64,000 nucleotides of DNA from Bacteroidales bacterium (GTDB lineage: Bacteria > Bacteroidota > Bacteroidia > Bacteroidales > UBA10428): positions 1-64,000 of the forward strand of contig JAFGEO010000068.1 of NCBI GenBank assembly GCA_016931575.1. The letters are read 5' to 3'. Below are positions 53,187 through 61,879 of the stretch, piece after piece. Both the position numbers and the translations under genes were made by a program. The notes under the pieces were generated by a model. That model made no database searches. It saw only the letters and a list, made by a program, of their open reading frames with translations, and was not told the origin of the DNA. Every line of letters begins with the position of its first letter. Position 1 is the stretch's first letter.

Positions 53187-54275
53187 ATGGAAAATTCTCA
53201 GCATCCGAACATACGTTACAGCCAGTCCTGGGAAGATGCTGAGTTACTTCTTAAAGCGCTGGAAGTCACCCGCGCAGACCATGTGTTATCCATTACCTCA
53301 GGTGGATGTAACACACTTTCATTATTGGCACAGGAGCCTGAAGAACTTGTTGCTGTCGATATCAACCCGGCGCAGAATTACCTGTTTGAATTAAAACTAG
53401 CCGCAGCAAGGATACTATCCGCTGAAGCAGTGCCCGGTTTTCTGGGAGCAGTTCCCTGTCAGACCAGGTTGGCATATCTAGAACAGCTGAAAGATGAAAT
53501 TTCACCTGAAGCACGGAAATACTGGTTGGCTGAAAAGGTATTGCTGGAAAAGGGAGTGATACATTGTGGCCGGTTTGAGAAATACCTGCAGGTGTTCCGG
53601 AGATACCTTCTGCCCCTAATACATTCACGAAAGACAGTCCGGGAGTTGCTGCGTATTAAATCCCCTGATAAGCAAAAATACTTCTACGACCGGGTATGGG
53701 ATTCAAAACGATGGAGAGGGATGTTTCACGTGTTTTTCAGTAAGGCAGTGATGAAGAAAATAGGCAGAAGCCCTGCAATGTTCCGTTACGCAGAGAACGG
53801 AAATATCAGTCGGCATTACCTTCAAAAAACAGCTGTTGCTCTAAGTCGGACGCCAGTGTTTCAAAATCCTTACCTCAACTATATTTTATTGGGAAGCTAT
53901 GGTCAGGATAAGCCTCATTACCTTAGAGATGAAGTACTCTCAGCAATTCGGGGATCGGCAACCAGACTGAAAATTGAGACGCAGGACCTTATTCTATTTT
54001 TAAAAGCCCAAGCTGATGATTCCTTCTCGAAATTCAACCTGTCCGATGTGTTTGAACCCTTGTCGGATGTTCAATCCGGAATGGCATTTCAGGAAATTGT
54101 CAGAACCGGTAAAACAGGGGCACGGGTGATCTTCTGGAATAACCTGGTAATCAGGGATGTTCCGGCTGAGCTGAGGACGAATTTCAGGGAAGAAACCCAA
54201 CTAAGGGAGCAACTTCTCGGTGAGGAGAAAATCTTCTTTTATAATGATTTGAAAATATATACATTGCTCAAATGA
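53187..54275 (+). CDS. BtaA-like (DUF3419) 3-amino-3-carboxypropyl transferase
   Basis: A 362-residue protein with the start of DUF3419 proteins: RYSQSWEDAELLLKAL, then the SAM-binding loop LSITSGGCNTLSLL (about 34-47) and VAVDINPAQN with D58. BtaA uses SAM as donor of a 3-amino-3-carboxypropyl group to diacylglycerol, giving the betaine-lipid precursor homoserine lipid. No BtaB-type N-methyltransferase is adjacent, so a different acceptor or product is possible. Its last codons overlap the UbiA gene by 4 bases (ATGA). Confidence 0.82.
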   Translation: MENSQHPNIRYSQSWEDAELLLKALEVTRADHVLSITSGGCNTLSLLAQEPEELVAVDINPAQNYLFELKLAAARILSAEAVPGFLGAVPCQTRLAYLEQLKDEISPEARKYWLAEKVLLEKGVIHCGRFEKYLQVFRRYLLPLIHSRKTVRELLRIKSPDKQKYFYDRVWDSKRWRGMFHVFFSKAVMKKIGRSPAMFRYAENGNISRHYLQKTAVALSRTPVFQNPYLNYILLGSYGQDKPHYLRDEVLSAIRGSATRLKIETQDLILFLKAQADDSFSKFNLSDVFEPLSDVQSGMAFQEIVRTGKTGARVIFWNNLVIRDVPAELRTNFREETQLREQLLGEEKIFFYNDLKIYTLLK

Positions 54276-55150
54276 CGCTGCTAAAACGTTTTTATCAATA
54301 TCAGGAGGAAAGGTTTCCTATAAAGATCCTGGTGTTTACCACAATGGCTGTGGTATTGAGTTCTGCTGCCATCCTGGGCTTCACGGTAAATATCTGGCAG
54401 TTACTGGCCAGCTTTTTTGCCTGCATTTTCTTTCTATACCACATTCGGGTGATAGATGAATCCAGGGATGAGCAGCACGACACAAAGTACCATGCCGACA
54501 GACCTGTTCAGCGAGGTCTGATCCGGATCCGGGAGCTGTTCCTGATCGATATCTTCGCTCTGATACTTTTTAGTGCGATCATGTTAAGCTTCGGAGGGGT
54601 TTCGCTTACCTATGGCCTTGCCCTGCTCCTTTTTAGTTTCATAGCTTGGAAGGACTTTTTCCTGGGCGAAAGGTTGAAGCAACGTTTTCTCCTTTATAAT
54701 TCAGTGAATATGTTCCAGATGGTCCTCCTGCAACTCTTCATCTATGCAGTGCTGACACAAGATTTCTATGTGGATGCAGTAATGTGGATCCACTTGTTGT
54801 TTGTGATTTTCAATACCCTTATCCTGGAATTTGTCAGGAAAATTAAGACCTCGGATGATGAGTCGATAGGGAAAGACACCTACTCCTGGCATCTTGGCTA
54901 CGCCAGGTCAATCTATTACTTTTATGGATTTACCTTTTTAAACCTGCTTACCTTCATATGGATGATGTATACCCTGGCCCCTGATGTCCTGCCTTATGTG
55001 CTGATTGCTTTGGGAATCCAGGCGGTACTGACCTTCGCCACGGTCTGGCACCTTTTCCTGAAAAAGAAAACCAGTGAGCAGTTTTTACTGCTTGCCACGG
55101 TCGTGAACTATGTGGGATTGAACCTGCTGATTTACATTTATAATGCCTGA
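54272..55150 (+). CDS. UbiA-superfamily prenyltransferase
   Basis: A 292-residue membrane protein with about eight hydrophobic segments. It has the first Asp-rich motif D62xxxD66xxxD70 (VIDESRDEQHD) followed by RPVQRGLI, and a second polar motif in the equivalent later loop (RKIKTSDDESIGKDTYS, about 189-205). These motifs bind Mg2+ and the prenyl diphosphate. UbiA enzymes transfer isoprenyl chains to aromatic or glycerol-type acceptors in the inner membrane. It overlaps both neighbours (4 and 8 bases). The acceptor is unknown. Confidence 0.85.
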   Translation: MTLLKRFYQYQEERFPIKILVFTTMAVVLSSAAILGFTVNIWQLLASFFACIFFLYHIRVIDESRDEQHDTKYHADRPVQRGLIRIRELFLIDIFALILFSAIMLSFGGVSLTYGLALLLFSFIAWKDFFLGERLKQRFLLYNSVNMFQMVLLQLFIYAVLTQDFYVDAVMWIHLLFVIFNTLILEFVRKIKTSDDESIGKDTYSWHLGYARSIYYFYGFTFLNLLTFIWMMYTLAPDVLPYVLIALGIQAVLTFATVWHLFLKKKTSEQFLLLATVVNYVGLNLLIYIYNA

Positions 55151-57443
55151 CGGAATGGCTGTTCAAGGGAATAAAGGAAAGAATCTGGAACGCATGAAGA
55201 ATGCTGGCTTTCGTGTCCCTCCTTTTATTCTGATCGATCGGGATACCACCGAGGCAGAACTTCTAAAAAGGATTCAGGAAGAACTGCCGGGGCAGCGTCT
55301 TTTTGCGGTTCGCTCATCATGCGCCGGGGAGGACGAGATAAACCGGTCATCAGCGGGGAAGTATTATTCTCAGATCGGTGTCCGTAAGGAAGCCCTCTCG
55401 GAGGAGATTCAAAAGGTCCTTGCATCCTACCAGGGGGCAGCCGGGGATGTTATCGTCCAGCAGTTTATCCCTTCTGCAAAATCCGGGGTGCTCTTCACCA
55501 ATGACGGGAATGGTAACATCCTGGTCAATGCCAACAGGGGTTTGTGTAAACAGGTTGTGGAGGGGCATCCCTGCGATGAATATTGCCTCGACCGGGCAGG
55601 GAAAATCATGTCCCGGCAGATACCTTTTGCCAAGGAATACCTGGTTTTTTCAAAAGGAAGAATGATCCGGCGACAAACAGCCAAAGCCAGTTTATCCCCT
55701 GGCGAACTTCGCCGGCTTTGTCGAATGTCAGAAAAACTTGAGAAGGTTTTTGGTAGTCCCCAGGATGCCGAATGGTGTTTTTTCAGATCCAGGCTCTATC
55801 TTCTGCAGGCACGCCCAATAACGCGTCCTCTTCCAAAGGCTTCAGAACGTGTACACTATGATAGTGCGAACATAGCTGAAAGCTACTCCGGCATTGTGCT
55901 CCCGCTTACCCTTTCATTCGCAAAACACATTTACGGGAGGGTATACATGAACCTGCTTCATGCTTCGGGGGTACGAATGAAAAAACTTTTAAGGCACCGG
56001 GAGATCTTTGACAACATGGTAGCCTGGCACTACGGGAGGCTTTATTACAACATGAACAGCTGGTACAGAATGATGGCCTTTATTCCCGGATATCAGCGCA
56101 ATAAGGTAAACCTGGAGAATATGATCACCAGCAACATCCGGGTAGATGTGGAGCGGGATATCCTGCCGCCTTTCTGGTTTAACATCGGTTATCCCTTGCT
56201 GGTGATGTTGAAACTTGCATATTTTAATTTCAGTCAGCATAGCTTCCGCAGGCTGGTACTGGGGTATATTTCAGATTTCCGTCAGAAGGATCCTGAGACG
56301 CTTGACCTGAATGATTGTGAGGCCCTTTTCACAGAATTTGATACCCGGCTGATCAGTCGCTGGCATGTTCCTGTCGAGAATGATTTTATGGTGATGACAT
56401 TCTTCGGGCTCCTCCGGAAAAGTCTGACAAGCGAAGAGGAGCTGCATCTGGCATTAAGGTTTAAAAGTAAAACCAGCGAGCAGATAGAAAAGATCAGGGA
56501 ACTCTGTTTATTCATGACCACGATACCCGGAGTGAGAGACTCGCTTTCCTCCGGAGACAGGGAGAAATTTTCCCGGATCCTTACCTCCGATCCATTGATC
56601 AGCCAAAAGCTGGAAGAATATTTTCTCGAATACGGAGGCAGGTATGCCAACGAACTGAAACTGGAATCAAAAGATATTGAGGAAGACCATTCAGGATTAT
56701 TTGAACTGCTGCGATTATACTTTCACAATCCGGCAGAAAAGGAAAGCAGGGTAAAGGAGGAAGAGCCCTTAAAACTGTCTGTCTTTCAACGCTTTTTAAT
56801 TAACCGATTCAGGAAATATGCCAGCGCCCGTGAAGAAATGCGGCTGCTCCGTTCGAATGGTTTTTCCATGATGCGGAAACTGATGAACAGGGTGGGATTG
56901 CTGTTGGCTGAGGCGGGACGGATCGAATTGGCCGATGATGTCTATTACCTTCGGCTGGAAGAACTCTTCACGGAACGTACAGATTATAAAGATCTTATTC
57001 AGAAGCGGAAGGGGCAGTATGATGAATTTCGGCAGATCACTCCGCCCATACACTTTTCACTTGCTGAAGGGGAGGAACCTCCGGCAGGGGGAAAGGTTGA
57101 GAAAGCCGGCGCCACTATACAGGGAAAGGCATGCAGTAAGGGCAAAATTACAGGTCGGGTAAGGGTATTCAATGAATTTTCATTTCCCGGGACCATTGAT
57201 TTTGAGATTGTGGTTGCCAGGCATACCGATCCGGGATGGACACCCCTTCTGGGGATTGCCAAAGGGCTGATTGTTGAGCATGGAGGGATCCTGTCACATG
57301 CAGCCATCGTATCAAGAGAGCTGAATCTGCCAACAGTAATTGGAATTCCGAATATCACGAAGCAACTAAAAACAGGTATGCTCGTTGAACTGGATGGGAA
57401 TTCAGGATGTATAAAAATTTTGAATGAAGATCATAAGAGGTAA
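55143..57443 (+). CDS. PEP-synthase-like phosphotransferase without PEP/pyruvate barrel
   Basis: The 766-residue protein has an N-terminal ATP-grasp domain of PEP synthase/PPDK type (about 5-225: VQGNKGKNLERMKNAGF, AVRSSCAGED, LLQARPITRP). The middle (about 230-640) is unlike PEP synthase, rich in Trp, Tyr and His, and probably binds another substrate. The C-terminus has the phosphohistidine domain with H719 in GGILSHAAIVSREL. This plan matches rifampin phosphotransferase-type enzymes, where the swivelling His carries phosphate from ATP to a small molecule. It overlaps UbiA by 8 bases and the GNAT gene by 20, so it is coupled to the pathway. The phosphorylated substrate could be an isoprenoid or lipid alcohol; this is inference. 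Confidence 0.85.
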   Translation: MPDGMAVQGNKGKNLERMKNAGFRVPPFILIDRDTTEAELLKRIQEELPGQRLFAVRSSCAGEDEINRSSAGKYYSQIGVRKEALSEEIQKVLASYQGAAGDVIVQQFIPSAKSGVLFTNDGNGNILVNANRGLCKQVVEGHPCDEYCLDRAGKIMSRQIPFAKEYLVFSKGRMIRRQTAKASLSPGELRRLCRMSEKLEKVFGSPQDAEWCFFRSRLYLLQARPITRPLPKASERVHYDSANIAESYSGIVLPLTLSFAKHIYGRVYMNLLHASGVRMKKLLRHREIFDNMVAWHYGRLYYNMNSWYRMMAFIPGYQRNKVNLENMITSNIRVDVERDILPPFWFNIGYPLLVMLKLAYFNFSQHSFRRLVLGYISDFRQKDPETLDLNDCEALFTEFDTRLISRWHVPVENDFMVMTFFGLLRKSLTSEEELHLALRFKSKTSEQIEKIRELCLFMTTIPGVRDSLSSGDREKFSRILTSDPLISQKLEEYFLEYGGRYANELKLESKDIEEDHSGLFELLRLYFHNPAEKESRVKEEEPLKLSVFQRFLINRFRKYASAREEMRLLRSNGFSMMRKLMNRVGLLLAEAGRIELADDVYYLRLEELFTERTDYKDLIQKRKGQYDEFRQITPPIHFSLAEGEEPPAGGKVEKAGATIQGKACSKGKITGRVRVFNEFSFPGTIDFEIVVARHTDPGWTPLLGIAKGLIVEHGGILSHAAIVSRELNLPTVIGIPNITKQLKTGMLVELDGNSGCIKILNEDHKR

Positions 57444-58431
57444 CTATAAGCACTTGAATGAGGCAAAGTCCTACTTTGCCTTGCTGAAAGAACTCTATGG
57501 GAGTAGCAATGGCTATGACTATTATTCAGGGGATCTGAGAAATGCCCTGCAACATTGCCTGACCCATCCTGAACAGGAACATCAGTATATTGCCATCCAG
57601 GAAGAACAAACCCTGATGGCCCATGCAATCCTGATCAGAGATGACCGGCTTCCTGAGGGAGAGATATTCTTTGGATTTTTTGAATGTCGCAGCGAGGGGA
57701 CCTTCTTTGAGAGTCTGTGGAGCGAAATGATGGCAGTGGCCGCTTCAATGGGTGCCAGGCTTATGAGAGGGCCTGTCAATGGTTCCATATGGCATGCCTA
57801 TCGCGTGGTAAGCTACAGTGACCCGGGATTCCCGGTATTCAATTCGGAACCTGTTACTCAGCAGTGGTATTACCGGGCACTGAAGGAGAAGTCCCCGGTG
57901 GAGGAGAGCACCTACTATTCCGGGTCCAGAAAAAATTACGGCTTCATCATCCTGCATACCGCAGCCTCCTATCAGATGGCCTTAGCCGAGGGGCTGGAAA
58001 TCGTCATCCCCGAAAAAATCAATACCGGAATTATGGGGCAGATCTATAGTCTTTCCCGTGCAACTTTTCTGTCGAGTTGGGCTTATACAGAACTTAGCCT
58101 GGAGGAGTTTATCCGGCTTTACTCTGATGACAAAATCGACAAACATATCGGGAAGGTCTGTCTCCTGATGAAGGGAGATAGGCTGGTTGGATTCTGCACA
58201 ACCGTGAAGGACCATGGCAGAATGATCATCAAAACCATTGCAGTACATTCCGAATACCGGGAAAAAGGGTACGGGAATGCCCTGGTGCATAAAGTACATG
58301 CTGATGCTGAAAAGGAGGGGGTCAGCGAAATCATCTATGCCCTGATACGATCGGGGAATAAGGTTTCTAATTTCCCACAGGATCAGGCAACGATCTTCCG
58401 GGAATATGCGGGTTTCAGTTTTAGAATTTAG
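57424..58431 (+). CDS. GNAT-family acyltransferase, tandem-type
   Basis: A 335-residue protein. The C-terminal half has the GNAT acetyl-CoA signature HSEYREKGYGNALVHKV. The N-terminal half looks like a second, degenerate acyltransferase domain (GPVNGSIWHAYRVV). The start overlaps the preceding gene by 20 bases, so the two are translated together. In this operon it might acylate an amino group, for example that introduced by the BtaA-like enzyme. The substrate is unproven. Confidence 0.78.
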   Translation: MKIIRGNYKHLNEAKSYFALLKELYGSSNGYDYYSGDLRNALQHCLTHPEQEHQYIAIQEEQTLMAHAILIRDDRLPEGEIFFGFFECRSEGTFFESLWSEMMAVAASMGARLMRGPVNGSIWHAYRVVSYSDPGFPVFNSEPVTQQWYYRALKEKSPVEESTYYSGSRKNYGFIILHTAASYQMALAEGLEIVIPEKINTGIMGQIYSLSRATFLSSWAYTELSLEEFIRLYSDDKIDKHIGKVCLLMKGDRLVGFCTTVKDHGRMIIKTIAVHSEYREKGYGNALVHKVHADAEKEGVSEIIYALIRSGNKVSNFPQDQATIFREYAGFSFRI

Positions 58432-58437
58432 CAGCCT

Positions 58438-59067
58438 ATGATGTTTACATTGATTTTTGCCCTTCTGTTTTCAGGCATGTTTTTCTTGCTGGATATTCTA
58501 CAGAAGAAGGTTTTTACAGGCAGAGCCTGGTCCAGGAAGGCTACCCATGTGCTCTCCGGGCTGCTGGTCATTCCGATGCCCGAATACCTGGGTCGCGGTC
58601 AGATCATCTTTCTTGCTGGTTGCTTTTTACTCCTGCTCCTGGTTTCCCGGTGGAAGCAGATACTGAGTATCCATGAGGTGGATCGTTTTACCATCGGAGA
58701 GATTCTCTATCCGATCAGCATCGGGATCCTCGCTCTGATGTGCCTTCCCGAAGATCCTGCAGCTTTTAGAGTCAGCACACTCCTGCTGGCATTTTCCGAT
58801 GGATTTGCCGGGATCTTTGGAGAGCTGCTCAACTTTAAACCGATCAAACTGGGGAAGAATACCAAGAGTATTGGAGGTTCACTGACCTTTCTGTTGACAT
58901 CCCTGGGCATCCTGCTGATCTTCCATGGATTCTCAGTAGATACCATAGTACTCTATAGTGCTGTTGCCATTGGGCTCACACTCCTTGAATTTTTTATGAT
59001 CTATGGTTTTGACAACCTGACAGTACCAGTAGCTTCAGCGCTTGTTGAACTCTATTTACTTGGTTGA
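58438..59067 (+). CDS. Dolichol/phytol-kinase-like membrane CTP enzyme
   Basis: The 209-residue protein has six or seven hydrophobic segments. The family motifs are SRKATHVLSGLLVI near residue 32, LAFSDGFAGIFGE near 120 and TKSIGGSLTFLLTS near 140, as in the dolichol kinase, phytol kinase (VTE5) and CDP-diglyceride-synthase-like group. These use CTP to phosphorylate a polyprenol or isoprenoid alcohol in the membrane. It starts 6 bases after the GNAT stop and ends the tight operon. It could make the isoprenyl monophosphate for the UbiA enzyme. Confidence 0.78.
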   Translation: MMFTLIFALLFSGMFFLLDILQKKVFTGRAWSRKATHVLSGLLVIPMPEYLGRGQIIFLAGCFLLLLLVSRWKQILSIHEVDRFTIGEILYPISIGILALMCLPEDPAAFRVSTLLLAFSDGFAGIFGELLNFKPIKLGKNTKSIGGSLTFLLTSLGILLIFHGFSVDTIVLYSAVAIGLTLLEFFMIYGFDNLTVPVASALVELYLLG

Positions 59068-59110
59068 AAACGCAATTTTCTTCAACTTAGCCACTCAAAC
59101 CTGCATCCCT

Positions 59111-60064
59111 ATGAACCGAATTGATCGACTCACAGCAATCCTGATACAGCTGCAGACCAAGAGGTGGGTGACTTCCGGAGAAATTGCCGATCGCTATGAT
59201 ATCAGTATACGTACCGTTTACCGCGACCTCCGTGCCCTTGAAGAGGCAGGGGTTCCCATTGGTGCCGAAGCGGGGAAGGGCTATTTCATTGTAGATGGTT
59301 ACCATCTTCCTCCCGTAATGTTCACCCGGGAAGAGGCTGGTGCCATGGTGCTTGCCGGCAAGCTGATCGAGAAGTTGACAGATCAGTCTTTGCAGCATGC
59401 CTATTCACTTGCTATCGATAAAATTAAATCGGTACTGCCAGAGGAGGATAAAGAATCCCTGGTGGGACTCAATGAGCAGATCAAAGTGTTTTATGCACGT
59501 CAGACCCCTGAAAATAATTATCCGGATAATTTCCTTTCCCTGACACAGAAAGCCCTCAGCGATTCAAAATGTTTGCAGATCGACTATCACGCCAGCTACA
59601 GCCAGGAAAAGACCAAAGGTCGCATTGTGGATCCACTCGGACTCGTTTTCTATGCGAATACCTGGCACCTGATTGCCTTCTGTAAACTACGGCAGGAAAT
59701 GCGCGATTTCAGGCTTGACAGGGTTATGGATATGAAGATTATGAGTGAATGTGCGAGCCCCAAACACCCTGATGAGCTCAAACGATACTTCGAGGATCTA
59801 TGGCAGACCGTTGATCTTTCTGAAGCAAAGGTCTGGTTTCACAGGGATGTAATTCCCGTTGTGAATGCTTCCCGGTATTATTTCGGATACATTGATGAAG
59901 AGCTCGAAGCGGATGGAGTGATTATGAGTTTTGCTGTGACCGATCATCACCATATCGGGAGCTGGTTGCTTTCCTTTGCCGGACAGTGTAAGGTTGTCTC
60001 ACCTCCGGAACTTCAAGAAGAAATTCTCTCCTCGGTCAGGGAACTGGCAAAAGTTTACCTGTAA
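59111..60064 (+). CDS. WYL-domain transcriptional regulator
   Basis: The 317-residue protein has an N-terminal winged helix (HTH_11, DRLTAILIQLQ, IRTVYRDLRALEEAGV) and a WYL domain at about 155-230 with the variant NTWHLIAFC in place of WYL. Such regulators bind a ligand or nucleic acid through the WYL domain. A reading from 59042 begins at TTG inside the end of the previous gene; the ATG at 59111 gives a normal length. It is 43 bases after the operon and may regulate it, but no operator was seen. Confidence 0.85.
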   Translation: MNRIDRLTAILIQLQTKRWVTSGEIADRYDISIRTVYRDLRALEEAGVPIGAEAGKGYFIVDGYHLPPVMFTREEAGAMVLAGKLIEKLTDQSLQHAYSLAIDKIKSVLPEEDKESLVGLNEQIKVFYARQTPENNYPDNFLSLTQKALSDSKCLQIDYHASYSQEKTKGRIVDPLGLVFYANTWHLIAFCKLRQEMRDFRLDRVMDMKIMSECASPKHPDELKRYFEDLWQTVDLSEAKVWFHRDVIPVVNASRYYFGYIDEELEADGVIMSFAVTDHHHIGSWLLSFAGQCKVVSPPELQEEILSSVRELAKVYL

Positions 60065-60141
60065 TTTTTTTCATACTGACATAGGGCTGTCACATGCCTG
60101 CTGTAGGTTTGTTTTCATGTTTAACGAAAAAATCTTTTATC

Positions 60142-60591
60142 ATGGAAATTAAAAACCTTCCAAACACCTATGCCTACTACAGGAAAATTGAAACCAATAT
60201 GCAAGAACTGGCGAAGTTTGTGGGCAGTGTACCGTCACAACTCCTTGAAGATGCCTCTCGTAAGGGGTATAAAATCGCAGGTCCCCAGTTTTGGAATTAC
60301 ACAGGTATGGATAATAATCCAGACACCATATTTCAGCTCGAAATTGCCATTCCGATTGTGGTTGCTGAGGATAAGGTAGCAGAACATGTGGCTTCTATTC
60401 CTGGTTTTCAGTGTGCTTCCCTGATGGTTAAAGGTCCGTGGTCAAATCTTGCAGAATCTTATGAGCAGCTTATTGCTGAAATGGCGCAACAGGGCATGCA
60501 ACCCGGTCTTCAATGCCGGGAAGTATATCATGAGGTTGACTTTACAAATCCTGAAAACAATGTAACAGAGATTCTCATGAGCATTAATTAA
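60142..60591 (+). CDS. GyrI-like effector-binding-domain protein
   Basis: A 149-residue protein with the small-molecule-binding fold of GyrI/SRPBCC-type AraC effector domains (FQLEIAIPI, VKGPWSNLAESYEQLIAEM). The ATG at 60142 is preferred over an upstream start at 60094 because the fold begins after it. It has no DNA-binding part of its own. It lies just after the WYL regulator and may act in ligand buffering. Confidence 0.7.
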   Translation: MEIKNLPNTYAYYRKIETNMQELAKFVGSVPSQLLEDASRKGYKIAGPQFWNYTGMDNNPDTIFQLEIAIPIVVAEDKVAEHVASIPGFQCASLMVKGPWSNLAESYEQLIAEMAQQGMQPGLQCREVYHEVDFTNPENNVTEILMSIN

Positions 60592-60616
60592 CCTGTCACA
60601 TATAAAGATTATTTAC

Positions 60617-60982
60617 ATGGAAAATCCAGGACGGAATACAATGGACGTCATAGGCTACTGCGGACTCTTTTGCGGGAATTGTAAGCGGTTTAAAAACGGG
60701 AAGTGTATTGGGTGTCTTGAAAGTGAGAAGCTCAGCTGGTGCAAAATTCGTACCTGTTGCCAGGGGAAAGAGCTGGCACATTGTGCCCGGTGTGAAGAAT
60801 TCCCGGATCCGAGAAAATGCTCTGTCTATCATAGTATGATCTCGAGGGTAATTGAGTTTTTCTCAGGAACCGATCGCTCAGTATGCATTGCCTGTATCCG
60901 CGATCAGGGAGAAGATGCATTTCGCTCTATGATGCGTGAGAAAGGAACAATGAGTCTCTCAAAAAAAGAACGAAAGAAGTAA
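60617..60982 (+). CDS. DUF3795 cysteine-rich protein
   Basis: The 121-residue protein starts with a cysteine-rich block (IGYCGLFCGNCKRFKNGKC, then CIGC, CKIRTCC and CARCEEFPD), typical of DUF3795. Cysteine spacing suggests zinc or iron-sulfur binding. No enzymatic role is known. It follows the GyrI-like gene after 25 bases on the same strand. A second in-frame ATG exists at 60641. Confidence 0.8.
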   Translation: MENPGRNTMDVIGYCGLFCGNCKRFKNGKCIGCLESEKLSWCKIRTCCQGKELAHCARCEEFPDPRKCSVYHSMISRVIEFFSGTDRSVCIACIRDQGEDAFRSMMREKGTMSLSKKERKK

Positions 60983-61034
60983 AACAAGCCGGACATACAT
61001 TTTCGATTATCTTTACCCTTTCAAAGATGATACT

Positions 61035-61787
61035 ATGAAGATCTGGTTGCTTACCCTGCTCAGTGTTTTAATTGTCAGTCTGATTTCTCTGATAGGCATT
61101 ATCTTTCTTGCTATCAAGAAGGACCTGCTAAAAAGACTTCAGCTGGTGTTGGTTGCACTTGCAACCGGCGGACTATTGGGCGGGGCATTCTTTCATTTAC
61201 TTCCGGAAGCATTTGAATCCTTCAATAATTCTATGCTTGCCTCCCTCATGCTGACACTCGGTTTCCTTCTCTTTTTTATCCTGGAGAGGTTTTTACACTG
61301 GCATCACAACCATACTTCCGGGATCTCTGAAAATGCGATTAAGCCTTTCGGGACCGTTAACCTGGTAGCGGACATGTTTCACAACTTCCTGGATGGGTTG
61401 CTGATCGCAGCAGCATTCACCTATTCCACCGAGATTGGTCTGGCAACCACCCTGGCTGTATTTTTTCACGAACTCCCACAGGAGATTGGTGATTTCGGGG
61501 TTCTTATCCATGCTGGTTTTTCCCGGAAGAAGGCCCTGATATTTAATTTTCTTTCTGCCTGTACAGCTTTTCTGGGAGCCATTATGGTTTTGGTATTGGG
61601 AAATAACGTGGCCAACATAGAAAAGTATATCCTTTCTTTTTCTGCAGGTGGGTTTATCTATCTTGCTGCCGCAGACCTTATCCCCGAATTGCACAACGAG
61701 AAAACTCCGAGCCGTTCCCTGGTACAGTTTATTGCCTTATTGACAGGTCTGGGGCTTTTATTCGGTCTTTCCCTGATTTTGGAGTAG
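61035..61787 (+). CDS. ZIP-family metal transporter
   Basis: A 250-residue membrane protein with about eight helices. Metal-site motifs are seen: the helix 4 stretch MFHNFLDGLLIAAAF and the helix 5 stretch FFHELPQEIGDFGVLI, plus the helix-ending HLLPEAFES. ZIP proteins import zinc, iron or manganese into the cytoplasm. TATCTTTA at 61008-61015, seven of eight matches to TAnnTTTG, precedes it by 20 bases. Substrate choice cannot be read from the sequence. Confidence 0.88.
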   Translation: MKIWLLTLLSVLIVSLISLIGIIFLAIKKDLLKRLQLVLVALATGGLLGGAFFHLLPEAFESFNNSMLASLMLTLGFLLFFILERFLHWHHNHTSGISENAIKPFGTVNLVADMFHNFLDGLLIAAAFTYSTEIGLATTLAVFFHELPQEIGDFGVLIHAGFSRKKALIFNFLSACTAFLGAIMVLVLGNNVANIEKYILSFSAGGFIYLAAADLIPELHNEKTPSRSLVQFIALLTGLGLLFGLSLILE

Positions 61788-61879
61788 AACGGAGGTTGAA
61801 ACCTGACAAAAGATTAGCCAATATCGTTTTTGCAGGATTTTTGTGATACCTGGGATGAACCATAAAGAAATCAGGTTTC

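Noticed and set aside
55143-57443. Classical PEP synthase (PpsA)
   Set aside because: The PEP/pyruvate-binding barrel is not seen in the middle region, and the gene sits with lipid-type enzymes rather than central metabolism.
59042-59110. TTG start for the WYL regulator inside the previous gene
   Set aside because: It overlaps the preceding coding sequence and adds residues that do not fit the HTH; the ATG at 59111 gives a normal N-terminus.
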